From assembly GCA_947177885.1 (NCBI GenBank), contig CAMWWF010000010.1, forward strand, positions 1 through 21,160: 21,160 bases of DNA. The letters run 5' to 3'. The translations under genes and the position numbers were made by a program. Every line of letters begins with the position of its first letter. Within the stretch, counting starts at the first letter, position 1. The notes beneath the pieces were generated by a model. The model saw only the letters and a list, made by a program, of their open reading frames with translations, ran no database searches and had not been told where the DNA came from. This document shows positions 15,040-21,160 of this stretch, piece by piece. Source of the stretch: an uncultured Lachnospiraceae bacterium. GTDB taxonomy: Bacteria; Bacillota_A; Clostridia; Lachnospirales; Lachnospiraceae.

Positions 15040-17094
15040 CTAAAACAATCTCTTTACGGCCCCCGCCATATCCTGTGCCATTTCACGGGAAAGCCTTACG
15101 ATCTCCATGCGGGTGTGCAGCGTGTTCTCCGCACTGCGTTTTAACGCCGTCATGACGATATTGATATTGGGATCCTCCGTGGGGAAAATGAACGTGCCCG
15201 GCTTTGCCACTTTGCCGTTTATCAGAATATTCTTTCTCTTATCCATGGGCACCGTTTCCCCATTTAACGTCATCTCCAGAATCTTAACCATACAGGTTCC
15301 CATAGCGGGGTCAATGCGCAGCATCCGCACGTCCCCGCTCACCTTCAGCTCCAGTTCGATCAGATTCTCCCCCTGATAAGCCTCCTGTACAAAATAGGAC
15401 TCCTCTTCACTATAGCCCTTTCCCTTATCCTCATATATCTGGACACGGTTCACCTTCTCGGAATCCTGATACTTTTCGATCCACCTCTGGGGCACCATCG
15501 TGCGTTTTCCGATGCGCTCTCGTATCTCAGCCATGGAAAGGCGGTCGCCGGTGACAAACTTCTGAAAACCGCGCTCCTGTTCCCGGAAGTTTTCCGCATC
15601 TTCCTCGGTGATCTGCAGCTCCTCCAATATCATGTCAAGATTTAATCTGTTCCTCTTCTCATCCTCCAGCAGGTAGCAGTAAATCGCACGAAATGCCAGC
15701 TCCTTGGTACTTATGGGTTGGCCGAAGGTCCACTCGTAATCGATCAATGTCCAGGTCTCCTTATTCACAAGGATATTCGCAAAGATCAGGTCGAAATCGG
15801 CCACCGGGCAATCACTGTTGTATCCGATCCTCTCCACATACTGCCTGAAATACCTGTGAAAGCCTTCCAGATCGTCCCGCTCCAGGCATTTGTCCATCAG
15901 CTCCGACAACGGAATTCCCGGCACAAATTCAAACTGCGCATACAATTCATCCCCGTTTTCTTCCACGATGCATTTGTTGATCTCAAGCCTGCCGCCTTTA
16001 TACTTGTCTGAGAGATTTTCATACGCCAGAGCCATTCCCCTGACGTGATCCTTTGATTCTTCCTGCAAAGGGTATTTCCTGACACGGATATCTCCCCTGT
16101 CATTTCTGCAGATCTCCGTCTTGATGGCATATTCCGGAGCACGGTCATTGGAATATTTCACATATTTTATGTCAAAACCACTTCCGATCACAGCGATATA
16201 GGAATTGGCGAACAGGGAAAAAAGCCCCTCCTCCACCACACCGTCGAAGGCATACTTTTCGTCAAAAAGCACCATCCTGTCACGGTCAAAATTGCGCATA
16301 TTATTCGACAGTTCTCCCTTACCGGGAAGATAGTCGTCACTGTAGAGCGCGGTCATAAACTTATAGTCGGGATAGGGATAATAGAAATGATATTCCGGTA
16401 TCCTGCAGCTGCGGAAAATCTTCTCCAGCCCCTTCCTGCCGAAAGTCCGCACACCGCCTCCACCGGCATAATTTTCTATTCCTGAGAAATAGGTTCCCAG
16501 ATGATCTTCCTTACAACCGGCAAAGTATTTCAATCCATACTTATTCTCGATGGCGATGACGATCCTGCCGCCCTCTTTCAGATGAGGCAGCAGAATATTC
16601 AGGAAATCCCGGTAAGGCTGATCTCCCCCGATATAACTCTGTCCGTACTCAAAGACACCGATGAGGAAGATGTAGTCGAAATCCCCGGGCAGCTCCGGCT
16701 CGACATCTTTGAAATTTCCCACATGAATGGTCACATTATCGCATTCACTGTGGCGGTAGGCATTGATCAGGCTTCGCTTTTCAGACAGCTCCACACAGGT
16801 GACGCTGTCCGCCTTTCTCGACAAGAGCCCCGTTATCGCCCCGCATCCGCTTCCCACTTCCAACACTTTGTCGCTCTTCTTCACGGGAATCCATTCCACG
16901 ATGTTTTCCCGAAGCGGGGACAGATGATATAAAATCGGCCAGCTTTTCCGCTCTTCCAATGCTCCCGCATATTCTACAGGAGACATATTTTTCACAATAT
17001 TCAGCAGTTCATCTTCCACTGCACCGTCACAATAAAGATCTTTACCGGAATATTTGCTGTAATCCAGTTTAATCTTGCCGATCTCTTCCAGCAT
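15040..17094 (-). CDS. SAM methyltransferase fused to a kinase-like domain (WbdD-like candidate chain terminator)
   Basis: A 684-aa fusion. Residues about 40-250 form a class I methyltransferase: motif I VLEVGSGCG (77-85), acidic residue in CVELSEKR (100-107), FDYIFLIGVFEY (139-150) and GGRIVIAIENKYG (175-187). Residues about 300-460 fit an aminoglycoside-/lipopolysaccharide-kinase fold: Lys325 in AIKTE, a hinge FEFVPGIPL (388-396), catalytic-loop D435 and N440 in FDLIFANILV, and metal-binding D452 in LIDYEW. All the key residues are kept, so kinase activity is plausible. A beta-rich domain (about 545-650) and a helical, basic tail follow. Known: E. coli WbdD joins a methyltransferase and a kinase that cap O9a chains. 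Inferred: a similar cap here, supported by the wzt gene immediately upstream. The ATG has GAGG 6 nt upstream. A methyltransferase with an unrelated phosphotransferase role is the alternative. Confidence 0.85.
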   Translation of the reverse strand: MLEEIGKIKLDYSKYSGKDLYCDGAVEDELLNIVKNMSPVEYAGALEERKSWPILYHLSPLRENIVEWIPVKKSDKVLEVGSGCGAITGLLSRKADSVTCVELSEKRSLINAYRHSECDNVTIHVGNFKDVEPELPGDFDYIFLIGVFEYGQSYIGGDQPYRDFLNILLPHLKEGGRIVIAIENKYGLKYFAGCKEDHLGTYFSGIENYAGGGGVRTFGRKGLEKIFRSCRIPEYHFYYPYPDYKFMTALYSDDYLPGKGELSNNMRNFDRDRMVLFDEKYAFDGVVEEGLFSLFANSYIAVIGSGFDIKYVKYSNDRAPEYAIKTEICRNDRGDIRVRKYPLQEESKDHVRGMALAYENLSDKYKGGRLEINKCIVEENGDELYAQFEFVPGIPLSELMDKCLERDDLEGFHRYFRQYVERIGYNSDCPVADFDLIFANILVNKETWTLIDYEWTFGQPISTKELAFRAIYCYLLEDEKRNRLNLDMILEELQITEEDAENFREQERGFQKFVTGDRLSMAEIRERIGKRTMVPQRWIEKYQDSEKVNRVQIYEDKGKGYSEEESYFVQEAYQGENLIELELKVSGDVRMLRIDPAMGTCMVKILEMTLNGETVPMDKRKNILINGKVAKPGTFIFPTEDPNINIVMTALKRSAENTLHTRMEIVRLSREMAQDMAGAVKRLF

Positions 17095-17207
17095 TTCCTA
17101 CCTCGCACATAATATCCCGTTACTGTTCACAACCGTATCTGATGCACTGTGAAAAATGCATAAAGACACTCTGTAATGTCGGCAAAGGAACAATAACAAT
17201 GTCTCTT

Positions 17208-18509
17208 CTACTCCGCAGCCGTCACTTTCACTACGGAATCCATATCATAATAACCCACTGTATTTTTATCGGAAACAACGGTGATGTTGATCACATCATA
17301 GAGTCTGTGGTAGACCTCGAAGGTATCCCCGTTGTATCCCGTGACACCAAGGGAGATCAGATATTCCCCGCCCTGCAGGCTCATCTTCTGTGTAAATATG
17401 ACATCCTTCACCTGCCCCGGCTCCGCACTGTCCAGAAAGGCCTTTTCGATCATGGAGTTGGTTCCCGTGATCTCCGTACCGATCACATTTTTAAAAGAAA
17501 AGGCGAAGATAGGCGACGGAATATGATCCGCAAACCGTACCCGCATATGGACCGTAAATTCACTGCCTTTGATAACAGCCGTAGTGCGCACTCCCCTGTC
17601 ATCCGTAATATAATACTCTTCTATCAGCGCCTGCTTTGTACCATACTCCAGAATATCCGGATTCACTCCGGAAGCCTTTCCCGCCGCCTCCTGAAGCTCA
17701 GCATCGCCCAAGAGACTGTTTTCCCCCGGATGCTCGGGGATCTCATACTGTCCCACAAGCACTCGCTTATAAGCATCGATCATCTCCTTGGGAGAGCCCT
17801 CCCCCAGAAGCTTTCCCCTGTTCAGCAGAAAGACTCTGTCACAGTATTTGCTGATACTGCTGAGATCATGGCTGACAAAGACGATGGTCTTGCCCATCTT
17901 CTTAAATTCCTCAAATTTATGATAACACTTTGCCTGAAAAAACACATCTCCCACAGACAAAGCCTCATCCACGATCAGGATCTCCGGCTCGATATTGATG
18001 GCCACCGCAAAGGCAAGACGCACAAACATGCCGCTGGAATAAGTCTTCACCGGCTGATACACATAATCCCCGATATCCGCAAATTCCAGGATCTCCGGAA
18101 GCTTTCTGTCAATCTCCTTCTCGGAAAAGCCCATCATGGTGCCGTTCAGATAGACATTCTCAATGCCGTTGTACTCCATGTTAAACCCTGCGCCCAGCTC
18201 CAGCAGGGCGGAAATACGCCCCTCCACATGCACCTCCCCGGAGGTCGGATTGAGCACACCGGTGATGATCTTCAGGATCGTGGATTTCCCGGAACCATTG
18301 GTTCCGATGATACCCACCGTCTCTCCCCTGCGGATCTCCAGATCAATGCCGTTCAGGGCATAATGCAGCTTATGCGCCTGCTTTCTGCCAAACCCAAAGG
18401 CTTCCTTGATACGGTCCTTTGGCCTGTCATACAATTTATAGATTTTAACCAGTTCGCTGACCCGGATGGCAGGAACTTCCTCCTGCTTCCTGCTCTCTAT
18501 TTCTCCCAT
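17208..18509 (-). CDS. wzt: Polysaccharide ABC exporter ATPase with C-terminal Wzt-type domain
   Basis: Nucleotide-binding subunit of a Wzm/Wzt- or TagGH-type exporter that moves undecaprenyl-linked polysaccharide across the membrane. ATPase domain (about 15-250): Walker A GTNGSGKST (69-77), signature YSSGM (157-161), Walker B ILIVDEA (177-183), switch His in FVSHD (211-215). At 433 aa it is about 170 residues longer than a bare ATPase; the extra part (about 285-433) is beta-rich (FTVHMRVRFADHI, GGEYLISLGVTGYNGDTFEVY), as in Wzt proteins whose C-terminal domain recognises the capped chain end. The ATG has AAGGA 5 nt upstream, and a TAA lies in frame 11 codons upstream, so no longer form is possible. 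The gap to wzm is 116 nt, larger than usual for this pair, and contains a 7-bp hairpin. Confidence 0.95.
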   Translation of the reverse strand: MGEIESRKQEEVPAIRVSELVKIYKLYDRPKDRIKEAFGFGRKQAHKLHYALNGIDLEIRRGETVGIIGTNGSGKSTILKIITGVLNPTSGEVHVEGRISALLELGAGFNMEYNGIENVYLNGTMMGFSEKEIDRKLPEILEFADIGDYVYQPVKTYSSGMFVRLAFAVAINIEPEILIVDEALSVGDVFFQAKCYHKFEEFKKMGKTIVFVSHDLSSISKYCDRVFLLNRGKLLGEGSPKEMIDAYKRVLVGQYEIPEHPGENSLLGDAELQEAAGKASGVNPDILEYGTKQALIEEYYITDDRGVRTTAVIKGSEFTVHMRVRFADHIPSPIFAFSFKNVIGTEITGTNSMIEKAFLDSAEPGQVKDVIFTQKMSLQGGEYLISLGVTGYNGDTFEVYHRLYDVINITVVSDKNTVGYYDMDSVVKVTAAE

Positions 18510-18525
18510 AATATCCTTCCATATC

Positions 18526-18552
18526 CCGGACGTTTCCGGTTACCCCGTCCGG
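18526..18552 (-). repeat. Hairpin between wzm and wzt
   Basis: CCGGACG (18526-18532) and CGTCCGG (18546-18552) are perfect inverted arms around a 13-nt loop, 16 nt upstream of the wzt start codon. There is no U-run, so it is not a terminator. It could affect wzt translation or protect the upstream mRNA; function is not known. Confidence 0.35.
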
Positions 18553-18625
18553 TATTCACTCCGTTCATCCTTCCCGTCAACCGCCCTGCGGCCCCTGACG
18601 GCGCCGGTATCACAGTTCCATACTG

Positions 18626-19603
18626 TCAAAGCACATCCGCAAAATGAACCTTTAACCGCTTAAATACCAGCGCTCCGACACCAAACAGTACCACTGTCAC
18701 GATCCAGAAATACATGGTGGAGTAGAAATCCTCAAAGAACCACTGTCTTTCATAGACAGCGCTTCTGTATCCGTCCACAATATACACCAGTGGATTGATC
18801 TTCAGAGCCACCGCCCAGTCACTGTTTATCTTGTTGATATCCCACAAAATGGGGGTTGCCCACATTCCGATCTGCAGCATGATATTGATGATCTGTGACA
18901 GATCCCTGAAAAACACCACTATGGCGCAGGTAGTATAACACAATGCCAGCACAAAGACGAACATACAGGCACTGTAATAGAATATCTGTATGGTATATAC
19001 AGTGGGATAATATCCGTAAAACGACGCGATCACCAGCAGCACCAGCACAAAGAAACCATGGATGAAGGTTGCCGCGATAATCTTGATAATGGGCAGGATA
19101 CTGATCTTGAAGACCACCTTTTTCACAAGGTAATTGTATTCTGTCAAAGCATTGGTACCGCTGTTTAATGCCTCGCTGAAAAAGAACCAGGGCACCAGCC
19201 CCGCCGTCAAAAACAACACATAAGGCACGTCATCGGCGCCCCTTCCGGGATTTCCCATGATAACTTCAAACACTACATAATACATCGCCACAGTGACCAC
19301 GGGCTGTATCATGGCCCACACCGCACCCATATAGGATCCCGCATAGCGCTTTTTGAAATCATTCTTTGCCAGCTTCCAGATCAGATGCCTGTTCTGAAAC
19401 AATTCCACGGGCAGCGTCGTAAATTTATCATAGCCTATTGCAAAGATCAGACAGGATATTACGATCACTACACAGGAAATGATCTTCTTGATCAGCTCTT
19501 CCTGCGGATCCGCATGAGGATTGTGGTGCACAATAATGATCACCGCCATCAGCAGCAATACTGCGGAAAAAAGAGCGATTCCCAGCTTTTTGCTTATTTT
19601 CAT
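18626..19603 (-). CDS. wzm: Polysaccharide ABC exporter permease with N-terminal extension
   Basis: Membrane subunit of the ABC-2 exporter paired with the ATPase encoded just downstream. The conserved part begins near residue 70 with the amphipathic coupling segment LIWKLAKNDFKKRYAGS and WAMIQPVVTVAMYYVVF. The usual six helices follow, with GLVPWFFFSEAL, MWATPILWDI and NPLVYIVDGYRS, all typical of Wzm/TagG/RfbA-type permeases. At 325 aa it is longer than the usual ~260. The extra N-terminal ~60 residues contain two hydrophobic helices (about 7-26 and 40-58) not needed for the family fold. It lies 15 nt after rfbC. The C-terminus ends with the common KRLKVHFADVL pattern. Confidence 0.94.
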   Translation of the reverse strand: MKISKKLGIALFSAVLLLMAVIIIVHHNPHADPQEELIKKIISCVVIVISCLIFAIGYDKFTTLPVELFQNRHLIWKLAKNDFKKRYAGSYMGAVWAMIQPVVTVAMYYVVFEVIMGNPGRGADDVPYVLFLTAGLVPWFFFSEALNSGTNALTEYNYLVKKVVFKISILPIIKIIAATFIHGFFVLVLLVIASFYGYYPTVYTIQIFYYSACMFVFVLALCYTTCAIVVFFRDLSQIINIMLQIGMWATPILWDINKINSDWAVALKINPLVYIVDGYRSAVYERQWFFEDFYSTMYFWIVTVVLFGVGALVFKRLKVHFADVL

Positions 19604-19618
19604 ATCGGCCGCTACCTC

Positions 19619-20170
19619 TTACTTTTTCAGGCTGTCGATGCCGCCCCAGTTTTTATCCCTTTCCGCAAGGATCAGTTCCATCCCTTCCGGAATGGGCCAA
19701 TCTATCCCGATGGCAGGGTCGTTATAAATGATCCCGCCCTCATCATTGGGATGGTAAAAATCCGTCACTTTATAACAGAATTCCGCATAATCAGACAATA
19801 CCAGAAAGCCGTGGGCAAAATTCTTGGGAATAAAGAACTGTTTTTTGTTCTCCTCCGACAGGTGTACGCCAAACCACTTTCCGTACGTTTTGGAACCTTC
19901 CCGGATATCCACTGCCACATCAAAAACCTCACCGCGGATCACCCGCACCAGCTTGTCCTGCGGAAAGTTCTTCTGAAAATGCAGCCCTCTCAGAACTCCC
20001 CGTCTGGAAGCCGACTGGTTGTCCTGCACAAATACTTCGGGAATTCCAGCCGCCCTGTAATCTTCATACTGATACGCTTCAAAGAAATATCCCCTCTCAT
20101 CCGTGCGCACCTCCGGAGTGATCACCTTCAATCCCTCGATCTCACATGTTTCCACTGTAATCTTACCCAT
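19619..20170 (-). CDS. rfbC: dTDP-4-dehydrorhamnose 3,5-epimerase
   Basis: Third enzyme of dTDP-L-rhamnose synthesis, epimerising dTDP-4-keto-6-deoxy-D-glucose at C3 and C5. The 183-aa length is normal. Family signatures are DERGYFFEAY (24-33), VQDNQSASRRGVLRGLHFQ (48-66) with catalytic His64, GEVFDVAVDIR (80-90), IPKNFAHGFLVLS (114-126) and the Tyr in VTDFYHPNDEG (135-145). The ATG has a strong AAGGAG ribosome-binding site. The stop is 15 nt before wzm, so it is in the same operon. rfbA, rfbB and rfbD are not in the window and must lie elsewhere if rhamnose is made. Its presence implies L-rhamnose (or a related 6-deoxysugar) in the polymer. Confidence 0.96.
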   Translation of the reverse strand: MGKITVETCEIEGLKVITPEVRTDERGYFFEAYQYEDYRAAGIPEVFVQDNQSASRRGVLRGLHFQKNFPQDKLVRVIRGEVFDVAVDIREGSKTYGKWFGVHLSEENKKQFFIPKNFAHGFLVLSDYAEFCYKVTDFYHPNDEGGIIYNDPAIGIDWPIPEGMELILAERDKNWGGIDSLKK

Positions 20171-20203
20171 CGCTTTTCTCCTTATTTTATTCAGATTCCA
20201 TAT

Positions 20204-21160
20204 CTAAAAATAGCTTATGTTCATATCCACATTTCCTTCAATACCGTCCACGGCACCCTTGGAGGTATACTGCCACATCTGGTAATATCCCTGATAAAGC
20301 GGCGCGCTCCTGTACTCCGCCAGCCAGATGCAATAATTGTCCAGCCTGTTGGTATACAGATTATTATTATACCAGTTGCGGCTTGCATATACTCCCGCAT
20401 TATATCCCGCATTCTCTATGGTACGGCAGAAGGCCTCACAGACCAGCGTTCTGGTCTCAGGATCCAGTCCGTCAGCTCTTCCGTTTCCTCCGGCTCCCTC
20501 CGTATCAATGAAAATGGGGTAACTGATCTTATAGTCCCGGATCAGCTTCAGTACGGCGGAGGCTTCCTCCACTGCCTCCACCTCATTCACAGCCTGGGTA
20601 AAGAAATAGATGCCCGTGGGAATACCGCTGGAAGCCGCGCCCTTCATATTTGCCTCAAAATAGGGATCCACTACCAGGCTTCCCGTCACAGAACCGCGAT
20701 AGCCCGCGCGGATAATGGCAAATTCTATTCCTGCGCTCTTCACCCTGTCCCAATCGATCTCCTTGTTCCACTTGGACACATCGATTCCCAGATGGGAATT
20801 ACCGGAGGTGGCCTGGAAATCCCGGATCTCGGTTTTATCCGAATCGGTCACCGCATCAGCCACCGCCGTATCCTCCGCCTCGGCATCAATCTCTTCTTCT
20901 GTCTTGATCAGCAGTGAGATATCGTCAATGGCCACATATTCCACCTTATCCTTGACATGGACCCGTGTCTCGTTGGCGGGGACATGATAACCCGCGATGG
21001 GCAGCAGCTCCACATAGTACTCCCCCGAATCCAGATCGCCGATATAGATAATGCCATCCTTATCCAGATCCTTGTACTCCCCCATATCCCTCAGGGACAC
21101 ATAGAAGCTCTCCCCCGTCACCGGGTTTCCCTCATTGTCAACGATCTGGATACGGAGATC
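20204..21160 (-). CDS. GH25 muramidase with N-terminal beta domain, 5' end outside window
   Basis: Cell-wall hydrolase that cleaves the MurNAc-GlcNAc bond of peptidoglycan. The frame stays open to the right edge, so at least the signal peptide is missing. The visible part begins with a beta-sandwich-like segment (LRIQIVDNEGNPVTG ... GDLDSGEYYVELLPIAGY) resembling Cna-B/prealbumin-type repeats, then an acidic linker (EEEIDAEAED). The C-terminal ~200 residues are GH25: HLGIDVSKWN with the first catalytic Asp, IIRAGYRG, FEANMKGA, GIYFFTQA, FIDTEG (the DxE pair), AGVYASRNW and a terminal WQYTSKG ... GNVDMNISYF. It ends 33 nt before rfbC in the same direction, so they may be co-transcribed. It may remodel the wall where the polymer is attached; that link is inference. 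Confidence 0.93.
   Translation of the reverse strand, partial: DLRIQIVDNEGNPVTGESFYVSLRDMGEYKDLDKDGIIYIGDLDSGEYYVELLPIAGYHVPANETRVHVKDKVEYVAIDDISLLIKTEEEIDAEAEDTAVADAVTDSDKTEIRDFQATSGNSHLGIDVSKWNKEIDWDRVKSAGIEFAIIRAGYRGSVTGSLVVDPYFEANMKGAASSGIPTGIYFFTQAVNEVEAVEEASAVLKLIRDYKISYPIFIDTEGAGGNGRADGLDPETRTLVCEAFCRTIENAGYNAGVYASRNWYNNNLYTNRLDNYCIWLAEYRSAPLYQGYYQMWQYTSKGAVDGIEGNVDMNISYF

Noticed and set aside
17095..17207. Promoter in the 113-bp gap before the methyltransferase/kinase gene
   Set aside because: TTGTGA and TATTAT occur, but with a 12-nt spacer, too short for a sigma-70-type promoter. No other acceptable pair was seen.
17142..18647. Plus-strand open frame (501 codons) opposite wzt
   Set aside because: Antisense to a gene with all ABC ATPase motifs; no domain resemblance and no ribosome-binding context.
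19385..20917. Plus-strand open frame (510 codons) crossing wzm, rfbC and the GH25 gene
   Set aside because: It spans three convincing minus-strand genes and encodes no recognisable protein.
1..21160. CRISPR arrays, tRNA/rRNA genes, insertion sequences or phage genes
   Set aside because: No repeat-spacer pattern, cloverleaf, transposase or integrase was seen on either strand; the window is filled by one directional set of polysaccharide genes.

Overview
The window looks like a chromosomal segment of a Gram-positive Clostridia bacterium, most likely Lachnospiraceae. This is inferred from strong AGGAGG-type ribosome-binding sites, large tandem-domain family 2 glycosyltransferases, a LytR-CpsA-Psr attachment protein and a GH25 muramidase; no rRNA or other taxonomic marker is present. 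Every supported gene is on the minus strand, so transcription runs from high to low coordinates. The whole window is a surface-polysaccharide locus, truncated at both ends.

In transcription order: (1) the 3' part of a secreted GH25 muramidase (20204-21160). (2) An export and chain-end block: rfbC (dTDP-4-keto-6-deoxyglucose 3,5-epimerase, dTDP-rhamnose pathway), an ABC-2 permease (wzm), its ATPase with a C-terminal glycan-recognition-type domain (wzt), and a 684-residue protein fusing a SAM methyltransferase to a kinase-like domain. (3) Assembly genes: two large glycosyltransferases (659 and 667 aa) and a polytopic membrane protein that may be a GT-C enzyme. (4) A phosphoglucomutase with its own promoter and a highly structured leader. 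(5) A family 2 glycosyltransferase broken by one in-frame TGA, then an intact family 2 glycosyltransferase translationally coupled to it. (6) A polyprenyl-phosphate glycosylphosphotransferase (initiating enzyme), an LCP attachment enzyme, another glycosyltransferase, and the first four fifths of glmS.

Read as a pathway: phosphoglucomutase, RfbC and GlmS supply activated sugars (Glc-1-P, dTDP-rhamnose, amino sugar). The glycosylphosphotransferase loads the first sugar on undecaprenyl phosphate and the glycosyltransferases extend the chain. The Wzm/Wzt-like pair exports it and the LCP protein could attach it to peptidoglycan. No Wzx flippase or Wzy polymerase is seen, so the ABC-dependent route is the one supported here.

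The most interesting element is the order wzm - wzt (with C-terminal domain) - methyltransferase/kinase - glycosyltransferases. It resembles the E. coli O9a logic, in which WbdD caps the chain end by phosphorylation and methylation and the Wzt C-terminal domain recognises that cap. Here it would operate in a Gram-positive locus alongside an LCP protein. Other points of note are the nonsense codon just before the catalytic motif of one glycosyltransferase, the 63-nt near-perfect hairpin overlapping an 18-codon upstream ORF in the phosphoglucomutase leader, and a glmS that has no room for the usual glmS ribozyme.
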